64,000 nucleotides of DNA from Agrobacterium sp. RAC06 (GTDB lineage Bacteria; Pseudomonadota; Alphaproteobacteria; Rhizobiales; Rhizobiaceae): assembly GCF_001713475.1 (NCBI RefSeq), contig NZ_CP016499.1:248001-312000 (forward strand). The letters run 5' to 3'. How positions within the stretch are numbered: the first letter of the stretch is position 1; every line of letters starts with the position of its first letter. Below are positions 27,415 to 37,282 of this stretch, piece after piece. The translations under genes were made by a program, and so were the position numbers. The notes under the pieces were generated by a model. It did not search any database. It saw only the letters and a program-made list of their open reading frames with translations, and was not told the DNA's origin.

Positions 27415-27770
27415 TAGGTGAAGGCTTCTGTTGCCAGGTGCCTTCGGACCCCGCCTTAAGGGGCTAACCCTAAGGACTTAGAGCGGGTTTCCCGCACCGC
27501 CATTAGGCAGCGAGAGCGTAACCCTTAGCGTTGTTGTCGTTTGCAACTACACTTGTGACCCGATAACGGCGGTATCATGCCGAGCAAAAGTTCGATCTTT
27601 ACGCCCTTGTCGATCCTATTTCGCCCCCATCAAAAGCCGGTCTGAAAACATATCAGATCCGACCGGTTTTTGGTGGAGGCGCCGGGTACCGCCCCCGGGT
27701 CCAATAGGTTTATTACACCGACCGTTTATTGCCATAGCCGGAGCAAGCCCCGGCAAAGGTGATATAGGTG
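27415..27770 (-). ncRNA. ssrA: Circularly permuted two-piece tmRNA
   Basis: Read on the minus strand, the acceptor piece (about 27770 to 27671) comes first and ends in a tRNA-like T arm and CCA at 27673-27671. A ~42-nt intervening segment follows, with GACCGG/CCGGTC pairing that would bring the two ends together. The coding piece then starts at 27628 with GGGGGCGAAATAGGATCGAC. Its first seven bases pair with CGCCTCC before ACCA, with one G-U pair, making the acceptor stem. The tag frame is 27544-27503: ANDNNAKGYALAA then TAA. Pseudoknot-rich sequence runs to about 27415. Outer ends are approximate. Confidence 0.95.
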
Positions 27771-27910
27771 TTTCCGATCCCGATGAAAAGAGGGCGAACG
27801 GACCGGAACGCGGATTATGCCGCGCCGACGGGGAAAACCCGTGAAACCGCATTGGTTCGGGGCTCCGGCAGCGATAAGGTGACATCGTCAACGACTCGAT
27901 GAATGGACCC

Positions 27911-28705
27911 ATGCACCAGTATCACGACCTTCTGCGCCACGTTTTGGAGACCGGCAGCGATCGCGGTGACCGCACGGGAACCGGCACCCGCTCCGTGTTC
28001 GGTTACCAGATGCGCTTTGATCTGGCGGACGGTTTTCCGGTCATCACGACGAAGCGCTTGCATTTGAAGTCGATCATTCACGAGCTGCTCTGGTTCCTGA
28101 AGGGCGATACGAATATCGGCTACCTGAAGGAAAACGGCGTCAGCATCTGGGACGAGTGGGCCGACGAAAATGGCGACCTCGGTCCAGTCTATGGTGCCCA
28201 GTGGCGCTCCTGGCCTAACTATGACGGCGGGCATATCGACCAGATGGTGAAGCTCGTCGAGAGCATCAAGACAAACCCGAACTCGCGCCGCCATATCGTC
28301 ACGGCCTGGAACCCGGCGCTGGTCGACGAGATGGCGTTGCCGCCATGCCATTGCCTTTTCCAGTTCTATGTGGCCGACGGCCGCCTTTCCTGCCAGCTCT
28401 ACCAGCGCTCGGCCGACATCTTCCTCGGCGTTCCCTTCAACATCGCTTCCTACGCGCTGCTGACGCTGATGATTGCGCAGGTGACCGGTCTCGAACCGGG
28501 TGATTTCGTTCATACGCTGGGCGATGCCCATCTCTACGCCAATCATTTCGATCAGGCGAAGCTGCAGCTGACGCGCACGCCGAAGGCGCTGCCGGTCATG
28601 AAGCTCAATCCCGACGTCAAGGACCTGTTTTCCTTCGCGTATGACGACTTCAACTTGATCGGCTACGAGGCCGATGCAAGCATCAAGGCGCCTATCGCCG
28701 TCTGA
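27911..28705 (+). CDS. thyA: Thymidylate synthase
   Basis: A 264-aa enzyme converting dUMP and methylene-THF to dTMP and dihydrofolate. Motifs visible: [12 protein letters not shown], the catalytic loop [12 protein letters not shown] (nucleophile in PCHC), [22 protein letters not shown], and [10 protein letters not shown] choose the ATG at 27911 (MHQYHD) because it gives the usual family length; an ATG 12 nt upstream is also open. It is followed by folA after 23 nt, a logical pair because DHFR recycles the dihydrofolate. Confidence 0.96.
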   Translation: MHQYHDLLRHVLETGSDRGDRTGTGTRSVFGYQMRFDLADGFPVITTKRLHLKSIIHELLWFLKGDTNIGYLKENGVSIWDEWADENGDLGPVYGAQWRSWPNYDGGHIDQMVKLVESIKTNPNSRRHIVTAWNPALVDEMALPPCHCLFQFYVADGRLSCQLYQRSADIFLGVPFNIASYALLTLMIAQVTGLEPGDFVHTLGDAHLYANHFDQAKLQLTRTPKALPVMKLNPDVKDLFSFAYDDFNLIGYEADASIKAPIAV

Positions 28706-28728
28706 CGGTGTGGTGAAACAGGTTGGAC

Positions 28729-29253
28729 ATGGCTGACATCAAGACCGTCATCATCGTTGCCGTGTCACAGAACGGCATCATCGGCCGCGACGGCGACATG
28801 CCGTGGAAGCTGTCGACCGACCTGAAGCGCTTCAAGGCCCTCAGTATGGGCAAGCCGCTGGTGATGGGCCGCAAAACCTTCGAATCGGTCGGATCGAAAC
28901 CCCTGCCGGGGCGGCCGCATCTCATCGTCAGCCGCAGTCAGGCCTTCGACATGCCCGGCGTTGAAACCGTGACGAGCCTGGACGAAGCCCTTGAACGGGG
29001 CAGGGCAATTGCGGCCGAACTCGGTGTGGACGAGGTGTGTGTCGTTGGTGGTGGCGAGATTTACCGCCAGGCACTGGGGTTTTCCGATCTCCTGCATGTG
29101 ACCCATGTCGAGACGGTCGTCGACGGAGATACCTCATTCCCGACGATCGATCCTGCGACGTTCGAATGTGTCGAGGAAATCGACGTTCCGCCCGGCGAGA
29201 AGGACAATTACCCCACGCGCTACGCGATATACCGTCGCAGGGATGCCCGATAA
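28729..29253 (+). CDS. folA: Dihydrofolate reductase
   Basis: A 174-aa NADPH-dependent reductase. VAVSQNGIIGRDGDMPWKL contains the active-site Asp region, VMGRKTFESVG the NADPH loop, and CVVGGGEIYRQAL the second nucleotide motif. The ATG at 28729 (MADIKT) is chosen over the TTG 6 nt upstream. It lies between thyA and hflK on the same strand. Confidence 0.95.
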   Translation: MADIKTVIIVAVSQNGIIGRDGDMPWKLSTDLKRFKALSMGKPLVMGRKTFESVGSKPLPGRPHLIVSRSQAFDMPGVETVTSLDEALERGRAIAAELGVDEVCVVGGGEIYRQALGFSDLLHVTHVETVVDGDTSFPTIDPATFECVEEIDVPPGEKDNYPTRYAIYRRRDAR

Positions 29254-29402
29254 CGCAAAATTTGCCCTTTCCGAAGAAGAAGTTGGGCCCCTCGCGTTGA
29301 AAGCGGGGGCTTCGATACCTATAACCCTCTGGAACCTCATGCATGTCGGTCGATCGATCAGCGGGCGGGGGACTTGGGAGCTTTTACAGCAAAGAGGTAT
29401 TG

Positions 29403-30539
29403 ATGCCCTGGAGCAATCAAAACGGCGGCGGCGGCGGTCCTTGGGGCGGCGGCGGTGGCGGCGGTAACAATCAGGGCCCCTGGGGGCAGGGGCCAAACCG
29501 GTCGCGTGGAAACGGCGGCGGCGGCGGTGGCGGCAACCAGCCCCCGGATCTGGAGGATCTGATCCGTCGAGGTCAGGATCGACTGAAAAACATCGTGCCC
29601 GGCGGGTTCAACGGCGGTGCATTTGTGATCGTCGGTATCGTGCTGGTCGCCTTCTGGGCGATGCAGGCCGTCTATACGGTTCAGCCGGACGAGCGCGGCG
29701 TGGAACTTCGCTTCGGTAAGCCGAAGGAAGAAATTGCAATGCCGGGCCTGCATTTCCATCTCTGGCCGATCGAAGCGGTCGAGATCGTCAAGGTCACCGA
29801 ACAGCAGCAGAACGTCGGCAGCCGCCCGACATCGAACAATCCCGGCGCCGGCCTGATGCTCAGCGGCGATCAGAACATCGTAAGCGTCCAGTTCTCGGTG
29901 CTCTACACCGTGTCGGATCCGCAGTCCTATCTGTTCAACCTCGAAGATCCGACGCAGACACTGCAGCAGGTGTCCGAAAGCGCTATGCGTGAGGTGGTCG
30001 GTCGTCGTCCTGCCCAGGACGTCTTCCGCGACAACCGCGAAGAGATCTCGACGCAGGTTCGCGACATCATCCAGGGTACCATGGACACCTATGGCGCCGG
30101 CATCGCGATCAACGCGGTTCCGATCGAAGATGCGGCACCGCCGCGTGAAGTGGCCGAAGCCTTCGAAGAAGTGCAGCGTGCCCAGCAGGATGAAGATCGT
30201 TTCGTCGAAGAAGCCAACCAGTACGCCAACCAGCGTCTCGGTCAGGCCCGAGGCCAGGCAGCACAGATCCGCGAAGAGGCAGCCGCCTACAAGGATCAGG
30301 TCGTCAAGGAAGCAGAGGGTGAGGCGCAGCGCTTCATTTCGATCTACGACGAATATGTGAAGGCGCCTGATGTGACGCGCCAGCGTATCTACCTGGAGAC
30401 CATGGAGAACGTCCTGCGCAATTCGAACAAGGTGATCATGGGCGATCAGCAGGGTGTCGTACCGTACCTGCCGCTCAATGAACTCATGCGCCAGCCGGGC
30501 AACCAAACGACCGGCCAGTCTACGACGGGAGGGAACTGA
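29403..30539 (+). CDS. hflK: FtsH modulator HflK
   Basis: A 378-aa type-II membrane protein of the SPFH family. The N-terminus is a Gly/Asn-rich disordered segment (residues ~8-60), followed by a single helix near residues 75-95 (FVIVGIVLVAFWAMQAVYTV). The band-7 domain begins QPDERGVELRFGKP, then a long coiled coil rich in Glu/Gln/Ala. It pairs with HflC in a large periplasmic assembly that modulates FtsH. Start ATG at 29403 after AAAGAGG. Confidence 0.95.
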   Translation: MPWSNQNGGGGGPWGGGGGGGNNQGPWGQGPNRSRGNGGGGGGGNQPPDLEDLIRRGQDRLKNIVPGGFNGGAFVIVGIVLVAFWAMQAVYTVQPDERGVELRFGKPKEEIAMPGLHFHLWPIEAVEIVKVTEQQQNVGSRPTSNNPGAGLMLSGDQNIVSVQFSVLYTVSDPQSYLFNLEDPTQTLQQVSESAMREVVGRRPAQDVFRDNREEISTQVRDIIQGTMDTYGAGIAINAVPIEDAAPPREVAEAFEEVQRAQQDEDRFVEEANQYANQRLGQARGQAAQIREEAAAYKDQVVKEAEGEAQRFISIYDEYVKAPDVTRQRIYLETMENVLRNSNKVIMGDQQGVVPYLPLNELMRQPGNQTTGQSTTGGN

Positions 30540-30540
30540 T

Positions 30541-31497
30541 ATGCAGAACCGTCTTCCCTATTTCCTCGTCGCCCTCGGCGTCGCATTGTTCTTCGTCTAC
30601 TCGTCGATCTTCGTGGTCAACGAGCGTGAACAGGCGATCGTTCTGCGCTTCGGTCAGATCCAGGACGTGAAGAGCGAGCCGGGCATCTATTTCAAGCTGC
30701 CCTTTGCCTTCATCGATGCTGATCGTGTCCAGTATGTCGAGGATCGCGCGCTTCGCTTCGATCTGCCTGACATCCGTGTTCAGGTCCGTGGCGGTGCGTT
30801 TTATGAAGTCGATGCATTTGCCGTCTATCGCATCAGCGATGCCCGCCGTTTCCGTGAAACGGTGTCGGCGGACCGCGAAGCTGCCGAATCGCGTCTTCGC
30901 ACCCGTCTCGATGCAGCGCTCCGCCGCGTCTACGGTTTGCGGAACTTCGATGCGGCGCTTTCCGAAGAGCGTGGTTCGATGATGTCCGACGTTCGCAACG
31001 ATCTCCAGGCGGCGGCTGAAAGCCTCGGTCTGCAGGTCACTGACGTTCGCATTCGTCGTACCGACCTGACGCAGGAAGTCTCGCAGCAGACCTTCGAGCG
31101 GATGAAGGCTGAGCGTTTGGCCGAAGCAGAATTCATCCGCGCCCGCGGTAACGAAGAAAGCCAGCGTCGCCGGGCTATCGCCGACCGTCAGGTCGTCGAA
31201 CTCCAGGCCGAAGCGCAGCGCGATTCGGAAATCCTGCGCGGTGAGGGCGATGCCCAGCGAAACAACATCTTCGCTGACGCGTTCCAGCGGGACCCGAGCT
31301 TCTTCGAGTTCTATCGCTCGATGCGCGCCTATGTTGCTTCCATGAGCAACCAGGGCACGACGATGGTGCTGTCGCCCGACAGCGACTTCTTCCGCTTCTT
31401 CAACAGCGGAGCAGGCACGGGCAACTCGGCGACACCGACACCCGCACCAGCGGTTGCCCCGCAACCGGCTACGCCGCCGGCGCCTGCCGGCAACTGA
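30541..31497 (+). CDS. hflC: FtsH modulator HflC
   Basis: A 318-aa SPFH protein with an N-terminal membrane helix (residues ~6-24), then FVVNEREQAIVLRFG, a conserved RRTDLTQEVSQQTFERM stretch and a coiled coil. The C-terminus ends in a Pro/Ala-rich tail. The ATG at 30541 begins 1 nt after the hflK stop, so the two are translationally coupled, as expected for subunits of one complex. Confidence 0.95.
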   Translation: MQNRLPYFLVALGVALFFVYSSIFVVNEREQAIVLRFGQIQDVKSEPGIYFKLPFAFIDADRVQYVEDRALRFDLPDIRVQVRGGAFYEVDAFAVYRISDARRFRETVSADREAAESRLRTRLDAALRRVYGLRNFDAALSEERGSMMSDVRNDLQAAAESLGLQVTDVRIRRTDLTQEVSQQTFERMKAERLAEAEFIRARGNEESQRRRAIADRQVVELQAEAQRDSEILRGEGDAQRNNIFADAFQRDPSFFEFYRSMRAYVASMSNQGTTMVLSPDSDFFRFFNSGAGTGNSATPTPAPAVAPQPATPPAPAGN

Positions 31498-31501
31498 CAC
31501 C

Positions 31502-31687
31502 ATGGACGACCTGCTCGCAGGGATCGCCATATTCATGATCATCGAGGGGCTGGCCTATGCGCTGGCCCCTCGTTTTCTTGTGCGCATGGCCCGGCTCCTG
31601 CCGCAGATCCCGGAGGATCAGCTGCGTCTGCTCGGCCTCACCGCGATTACCACGGGCGTGGCAATCGCGTGGTGGGTGCGCGGCTGA
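31502..31687 (+). CDS. DUF2065 small membrane protein, 61 aa
   Basis: A 61-residue protein with two hydrophobic segments (residues ~4-22 and 43-60) separated by RMARLLPQIPEDQLRLLG, the DUF2065 hallmark. It starts 4 nt after hflC and precedes degP, an arrangement conserved in alphaproteobacteria. Its biochemical role is unknown; the context suggests membrane protein quality control. Confidence 0.9.
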   Translation: MDDLLAGIAIFMIIEGLAYALAPRFLVRMARLLPQIPEDQLRLLGLTAITTGVAIAWWVRG

Positions 31688-31797
31688 CAAGATCTGGTCG
31701 CAAGTCGAGGTTAGATCTCTTCCGGCAATTGTGATTTTCCCTCAGCCCATTCCGCCTTATGTTCACTACGACCCCAGACAAGCCAGTGAGGAAGCCG

Positions 31798-33393
31798 ATG
31801 ATGAAACCTGCCCGCGCGTCGCGAATGATTCTTTCGGCGCTTCTCACGGGGACGGCCCTGATCGTCGGCACCGTGAGTGCACCGAACCCGGTGGTCGCCC
31901 AGCAAGGGCCTCAATCCGTTGCCGATCTCGCAGGCGGCCTGCTCGGCGCCGTTGTCAATATCTCGACGTCGCAAAGCGTTGCCGACGAGGGCGATGGTCC
32001 GCTTCCGCAGGTTCCGGAGGGCTCGCCCTTTCAGGAATTGTTCGAGGATTTCTATCGGAATCGCGAAGGCGGCGGGACCAACAACAAGGTGAATTCACTG
32101 GGGTCCGGCTTTGTGATCGACCCGACTGGTTTCATCGTCACCAACAATCACGTGATCGAAAACGCCGATGACATCGAGGTCATTTTCTCCGACGGTTCGA
32201 AGCTCAAGGCGACGCTGGTCGGCACCGACACGAAGACCGACCTTTCCGTTCTCAAGGTCGAGCCGCCGCAGCCGCTGACATCGGTGAAGTTTGGCGATTC
32301 CAAGACAATGCGAATCGGCGACTGGGTCATGGCCATCGGCAATCCGTTCGGCCTCGGGGGCTCGGTGACCGTCGGCATCATCTCGGCAAGCGGCCGCAAC
32401 ATCAATGCCGGCCCCTATGACAACTTCATCCAGACGGATGCGGCGATCAACAAGGGGAACTCCGGTGGACCGTTGTTCAACATGAACGGCGAGGTCATCG
32501 GCATCAACACCGCGATTATATCGCCGAGCGGCGGCTCGATCGGCATCGGCTTTGCCGTGCCGACGGAATTGGCTGAAAACATCGTCAATCAATTGATCGA
32601 GTTCGGCGAAACGCGTCGTGGCTGGCTTGGGGTTCGCATCCAGCCGGTTTCCGACGAGGTGGCGCAGAGCCTGAACATCGACCGAGCCCGCGGCGCGCTG
32701 ATCAGCGGCATCGTCGAGGGTGGCCCTGTCGCCAACGGGCCGATCCAGGTCGGTGACATCATCACCACCTTCAATGGACGGGCGATTTCCGAAACACGCG
32801 ACCTGACCCGTATCGTTGCCGAAAGTCCGATCGGTGAACCGCTCGACGTTGTGATTCTGCGGAACGGGCAGGAGCAGTCGGTGAAGGTGACCCTTGGGCG
32901 TCTTGATGATGACGAGGTCGCAAGCAACGAGACGGATCCCGAAACCACCGTCGAGCCCAATGAGGAGGGCACGGCACCCGATGGCGATCAACAGGCGCCT
33001 GCAGAGCGTCCGGCCGGCGAGGAGGCCCCTGACGGAAACGAGCAGGGCGAGCCTCCGGCTGCGCCCGATCAGGCACAGCAGAGCGCGCCCGTGACGGAAG
33101 GCTTGATCGGTGTGGAGTTGACAGCACTTACCGATGCGAACCGTCTGAGCTTCTCGATTGCCGAAGGTGTCGAAGGCGTTCTCATCACCCGCGTGCTTCC
33201 CGGCTCCAAGGCCGAAGGCAAGGGGCTGAAGGTCGGCGAGGTGATCGTGGAGGTCGCCCAGGAATTCATGAAGACGCCGCAGCAGGTTGCGGAAAAGCTC
33301 ACCAACATCAAAGGCGAGGGGCGTCGCAGCGGCTATCTGATGATCGCCGACAAGGACGGCAATCTTCGTCTCGTGGCGGTCCCGCTGGAATAG
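31798..33393 (+). CDS. degP: Do-family periplasmic serine protease
   Basis: A 531-aa DegP/MucD-type protease-chaperone. Two consecutive ATGs at 31798 follow GTGAGGAAG. A signal peptide spans residues ~1-36 (ending VVAQQ). The catalytic triad is visible: His in VTNNHVIENA, Asp in TKTDLSVLKV and Ser in NKGNSGGPLFN. Two PDZ domains follow (RGWLGVRIQPV and GLIGVELTAL), separated by an acidic Pro/Glu/Gln-rich linker of about 60 residues that is longer than in E. coli. It degrades misfolded periplasmic proteins, beside hflKC. Confidence 0.94.
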   Translation: MMKPARASRMILSALLTGTALIVGTVSAPNPVVAQQGPQSVADLAGGLLGAVVNISTSQSVADEGDGPLPQVPEGSPFQELFEDFYRNREGGGTNNKVNSLGSGFVIDPTGFIVTNNHVIENADDIEVIFSDGSKLKATLVGTDTKTDLSVLKVEPPQPLTSVKFGDSKTMRIGDWVMAIGNPFGLGGSVTVGIISASGRNINAGPYDNFIQTDAAINKGNSGGPLFNMNGEVIGINTAIISPSGGSIGIGFAVPTELAENIVNQLIEFGETRRGWLGVRIQPVSDEVAQSLNIDRARGALISGIVEGGPVANGPIQVGDIITTFNGRAISETRDLTRIVAESPIGEPLDVVILRNGQEQSVKVTLGRLDDDEVASNETDPETTVEPNEEGTAPDGDQQAPAERPAGEEAPDGNEQGEPPAAPDQAQQSAPVTEGLIGVELTALTDANRLSFSIAEGVEGVLITRVLPGSKAEGKGLKVGEVIVEVAQEFMKTPQQVAEKLTNIKGEGRRSGYLMIADKDGNLRLVAVPLE

Positions 33394-33394
33394 C

Positions 33395-35770
33395 TCAGGC
33401 GTAGAGCCTCTCGACCGAGGTGCTGTTCTGCCTCAGATATTCCTCGAACTGGTCGACCGGCATCGGTCGGCCGGCGAGGAAGCCCTGGATCTCGCCGCAG
33501 CTCATTTGCCGAAGCAGGTCGAACTGACCCCGGGTTTCGACCCCTTCTGCGGCGACGCTCATGCGCAGATCGCGCGCCAGGCGAATGACGGAGTCGACGA
33601 TGGCGCGGCTGTCGGCATTGGTCTCAAGGTCGGATATGAACGACTGGTCGATCTTCAATTTGTCAAAGCGATACTGGCGCAGGTAGCTCAAGGATGAGAA
33701 GCCCGTGCCGAAGTCATCGAGCGCTATGCGAAGCCCGAGCCTTGCAAGGGAGGCAAGGGTCTGTTCGACCCCGATCGTGGTTTCCATCAGTAGACTTTCC
33801 GTCACCTCCAGTTCGAGACGGTGAGCGGGCAGGCGGTTCTGCTTCAGCGCGCCTTCAACGAGTGGCAAGAGCCCCGGGCTCAGAAACTGGCGTGAGGACA
33901 GATTGACTGCCACGCGGATGTGGTCCGGCCAGTTGACGGCGTGCTTGCAGGCCTGGCGCAGAACCCAGCTGCCGATTGCGCCGATCTGGCCGGATTCTTC
34001 GGCGATCGGGATGAATTCGCCAGGGCTGATGGGGCCGAGCGTCGGATGGTTCCAGCGCAGCAATGCCTCGGCACAGACCACCTGCCGGCTCTGGGCGTCG
34101 ACGAGCGGCTGGAAGTTGACGGTCAGGCTCTCCTGGGCAACTGCAAGCGCCAGTTCCTGTTCGATCAGATTGCGGCGTCGCGCAGCGGCATCCAGCGAGC
34201 TATCGAAGAAGCGGTAACGGTTGCGTCCGTCTGTCTTGGCCCGATAAAGGGCAAGATCGGCGTTGCGCATCAACTGGTCCGGATCGGTGCCGTCGATCGG
34301 GGCGCAGGCGATGCCGATGCTGACGCCGACATGGGCCGTGCCGCAGCCAAGACTGATCGGTTTGCCAAGCTTTTCGATGATGCGGGAGGCGAGGCCCGCA
34401 GCGCTTTGCGGATCGTCGCCAGACATATGGAGGATCGCAAATTCGTCGCCGCCGATGCGCGCCAGGGTGTCCGTCTCACCGCGGATCTGGCTCAGAATGC
34501 TGGCAATGGCGCGCAGCAGTTCGTCGCCGCCGGCATGGCCGAAATTGTCGTTGATGTGCTTGAAGCGATCGAGATCCAGCAGCAGGACCGAGAAAGGGTC
34601 GCCGAAGCGCTGATAACGCGATACCGCGCGTTCGAAATCTTCGGAAAGGAGAACCCGGTTGCCGACTTCCGTCAACGGATCATGCCGGGCCATGTGTTCG
34701 ATGCGCAGACGGCTTTCGCGGCTTGCCGTGACATCGCGACCTACTCCGCGATAGCCGCAGAACTGCCCTTCGTCGTCCTGTATTGCCTTTGCCGTCAAGG
34801 ACCAGATCGCCAGTTCCCCTCCCAGTTCGACACAGATATCCTGATCACGGAAGGACTGTCTCGTCTCCAGACAGGTGATGAAGTTCTCCCTGCAGTCCAT
34901 GCCCTCGATCCCGACGGCGGCGAAGGGCATGATCGCGGCGAGCGGCTTGCCGATCACCATGGCTTCGGGGACCTGCATCTGTTCGTAGAAACGGTTGGAG
35001 GCGCGAACCAGGTTGATATCTTCGTCGGTGCCCCACAACCAGTCCGCCGCATTCTCTTCGAAGTCGTTCAGCAAGAGATTGATGACGTCTCGCTGTTCGT
35101 CGGCTGCAAGTTTGGCCCGGACGCGCTCCGTGAGGCTTCGGCAGACCGCGAGTGACGAGCGGATGATGATCGCGGCGAAGATAAGGTAGAGGACGAAGAG
35201 ATAGGCGCCGACAATGGTCGGATCGCGGGAGAGCGCGATCGCGGCCCCGACGGCAACGGTGCCGCAAAAGACGATCGATGCCGGCGGGATGGTCGCCAGG
35301 GCGAAGCCGCCGCCACCGGCCATTCCGACGGTGAGCGCGATCAGGACCATGCGCTGTGTTTCGTCCGCCGTGTGGTAGGCGGCCACATCGAGGGCTGCCC
35401 AAAGGCCGCTCAGGATCGCGGCATAAATGATCGCGCGAACTGTTCCGCGCAGGCTTGCCCGCTCGCGCATGCCGCGTTTGCGATTGCGCCACCAGGAAAG
35501 GGTTGTAAAGGCCACTACAGTCAGGATCAGGCCGCAGATCACATAGACTTCGGTTGCGGACGGGCTGCCGTAAAAGGCAAAAACTGTAAGGACCGCGTTG
35601 CAGAGGTTGGCCGCCATCATCCACGGCGTACTGGTGCCGACGACCGACAGTCGGACTGCGCGGATACGTTCTGCCTCTTCCGCCGTCTGGTCACCTTCAC
35701 CAAGGCGCAGGAAGCGGTCGTACAGGTTCGCAATCGGTGCCGCGACATACGCGGAAAACATCTTCTGCAT
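33395..35770 (-). CDS. Membrane GGDEF-EAL protein with PAS domain
   Basis: A 791-aa protein. Residues ~45-205 contain about six membrane helices. A PAS domain covers ~225-350 (ENAADWLWGTDED to YRGVGRDVT), then GGDEF with an intact GGDEF at 440-444 and an EAL domain with EALLRWNHP at about 568. The canonical RxxD inhibitory site is absent just before GGDEF. Both cyclase and phosphodiesterase motifs look intact, so the net effect on cyclic di-GMP cannot be told from sequence. It converges with degP. Confidence 0.92.
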   Translation of the reverse strand: MQKMFSAYVAAPIANLYDRFLRLGEGDQTAEEAERIRAVRLSVVGTSTPWMMAANLCNAVLTVFAFYGSPSATEVYVICGLILTVVAFTTLSWWRNRKRGMRERASLRGTVRAIIYAAILSGLWAALDVAAYHTADETQRMVLIALTVGMAGGGGFALATIPPASIVFCGTVAVGAAIALSRDPTIVGAYLFVLYLIFAAIIIRSSLAVCRSLTERVRAKLAADEQRDVINLLLNDFEENAADWLWGTDEDINLVRASNRFYEQMQVPEAMVIGKPLAAIMPFAAVGIEGMDCRENFITCLETRQSFRDQDICVELGGELAIWSLTAKAIQDDEGQFCGYRGVGRDVTASRESRLRIEHMARHDPLTEVGNRVLLSEDFERAVSRYQRFGDPFSVLLLDLDRFKHINDNFGHAGGDELLRAIASILSQIRGETDTLARIGGDEFAILHMSGDDPQSAAGLASRIIEKLGKPISLGCGTAHVGVSIGIACAPIDGTDPDQLMRNADLALYRAKTDGRNRYRFFDSSLDAAARRRNLIEQELALAVAQESLTVNFQPLVDAQSRQVVCAEALLRWNHPTLGPISPGEFIPIAEESGQIGAIGSWVLRQACKHAVNWPDHIRVAVNLSSRQFLSPGLLPLVEGALKQNRLPAHRLELEVTESLLMETTIGVEQTLASLARLGLRIALDDFGTGFSSLSYLRQYRFDKLKIDQSFISDLETNADSRAIVDSVIRLARDLRMSVAAEGVETRGQFDLLRQMSCGEIQGFLAGRPMPVDQFEEYLRQNSTSVERLYA

Positions 35771-35818
35771 ACGGAAGTTCGTAGCAGAGACATTTTAAGT
35801 CTCAGTAAATTAGGAATA

Positions 35819-36382
35819 TCACCTTGTTCGGATCTCGATGGATTCGAACTGTGTTCTGAACAATACATGCCGCTTCAGGTGCGGATGTGTTTCGGGGACC
35901 TTGGGATGATCGAAATCCTGGCCAATCAGACGCTGCATGCCGATCCTTTGCATGACAGCGATCGAGCGGTGATTGCGGTCCACGGCAAAGGCATGGACGT
36001 CGGGCAAGCGGAGGTCGGCGCGCGCGTATTCAATCAGGCGAGATGCCGCTTCGGTAACGTAGCCTCGACCCCAGAAGCGGGTGGCCAGCCGCCAGCCGAT
36101 CTCGATTGCTCCCTCGGGCAGGATGCCGGGAAGGTCCACGGGTGAGAGGCCGCAGAAGCCCATCGCTTCGTTGGTTACACGATCGGTCAGCGCGTAGAAG
36201 CCAAGACCCGTTTCGCTGATCATGTCCCGGTTCCGGTCGAACAGGATGTCGCATTCGGCATGGCTGCGGCGGAGCGGGAAGAACTCCATGACTTTTTCGT
36301 CGCGGTTGATCTCGTAGAACAGGTTGCGATCCTCGTCCTGCCAGTTGCGCAGGATCAGCCTCTCCGTCTCGACGATCAGCAT
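35819..36382 (-). CDS. GNAT acetyltransferase, RimJ/RimL-like
   Basis: A 187-aa N-acetyltransferase starting VETERLILRNWQDED. The GFCGLSPVDLPG beta-strand and WRLATRFWGRGYVTEAASR acetyl-CoA loop (R/Q-x-x-G-x-G/A type) are characteristic, and HRSIAVMQRIGMQ follows. The ATG at 36382 has AAGGG upstream. It starts 10 nt after serB on the same strand, so is probably co-transcribed. The substrate is unknown. Confidence 0.88.
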   Translation of the reverse strand: MLIVETERLILRNWQDEDRNLFYEINRDEKVMEFFPLRRSHAECDILFDRNRDMISETGLGFYALTDRVTNEAMGFCGLSPVDLPGILPEGAIEIGWRLATRFWGRGYVTEAASRLIEYARADLRLPDVHAFAVDRNHRSIAVMQRIGMQRLIGQDFDHPKVPETHPHLKRHVLFRTQFESIEIRTR

Positions 36383-36391
36383 GATCAACCC

Positions 36392-37282
36392 TTATTCGGT
36401 CACGAAGTCCGACTTGCGGTAGCCCTGCAGATAGAGAAGCGCGGTGAGATCGCCGTGGTCGATGCGGATCTTCGCCTCGGCGGCTACGGCCGGCTTGGCA
36501 TGCAAAGCGACGCCGGAGCCGGCGATGCCGAGCATGCCCAGATCGTTGGCGCCGTCTCCGACGGCAATTGTCTCGTTCGGGCTGATGCCGAGGCGGCCTG
36601 CGATGTCGAGCAGGGAATCCACCTTGGCCTGCTTGCCGAGGATCGGTTCGGCAACCTCGCCGGTCAGGACGCCGTCCTGCTCGATCAAGATGTTGGCGCG
36701 GTTCTCATCGAAACCGAGCATGGTGGCGATCGGTCCGGTAAAGACGGTGAAGCCACCGGAGACGAGTGCGGTGTAGCCGCCTTTCGCCTTCATCGTCGCA
36801 ATCAGTTCCTTGCCGCCCGGCGTCAGCGTAATGCGCTTTTCAATGACCTCGCCGACGACCGAGATCGGCAAGCCCTTCAACAGCGCCACACGTTCGCGCA
36901 GGGCCGGTTCGAAAGCGATCTCGCCGTTCATGGCGCGGGCCGTGATCTGGGAGACCTTGTCCTTTAGGCCGACCTCGGCTGCCAGTTCGTCGATGCATTC
37001 CTGGCCGATCATCGTCGAATCCATGTCGGCGATCAGGAAGGACTTGCGGCGGGTATCGGCATCCTGGACCGCGACATCGACGGGCTGACCCTCCAGCGCC
37101 TGCCGCAGGGCGCGTTCGGCCTCGATCGGATCAGTGCCATCGGGAAGGGGTATGTCGCAGGCGATCCCGTCGGCCAGCCAGTAGAGGCGCGAGGACGCGA
37201 CGGCCTCGGTGGCCTTCTCGGCGAGGGCCCGGCTCAGAACAGGGTTTGACGGATTGGCGACAAGCGTGGCAACCAAGGCCAT
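36392..37282 (-). CDS. serB: Phosphoserine phosphatase
   Basis: A 296-aa HAD-family phosphatase for the last step of serine synthesis. The nucleophile motif is DMDSTMIGQECIDE, motif II is ALVSGGFTVF, and motif IV is VGDGANDLGMLG. The N-terminal ~80 residues form the ACT-like extension of long SerB proteins. The start codon overlaps the divergent miaA start, so each promoter must lie inside the other coding region unless transcripts are leaderless. Confidence 0.94.
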   Translation of the reverse strand: MALVATLVANPSNPVLSRALAEKATEAVASSRLYWLADGIACDIPLPDGTDPIEAERALRQALEGQPVDVAVQDADTRRKSFLIADMDSTMIGQECIDELAAEVGLKDKVSQITARAMNGEIAFEPALRERVALLKGLPISVVGEVIEKRITLTPGGKELIATMKAKGGYTALVSGGFTVFTGPIATMLGFDENRANILIEQDGVLTGEVAEPILGKQAKVDSLLDIAGRLGISPNETIAVGDGANDLGMLGIAGSGVALHAKPAVAAEAKIRIDHGDLTALLYLQGYRKSDFVTE

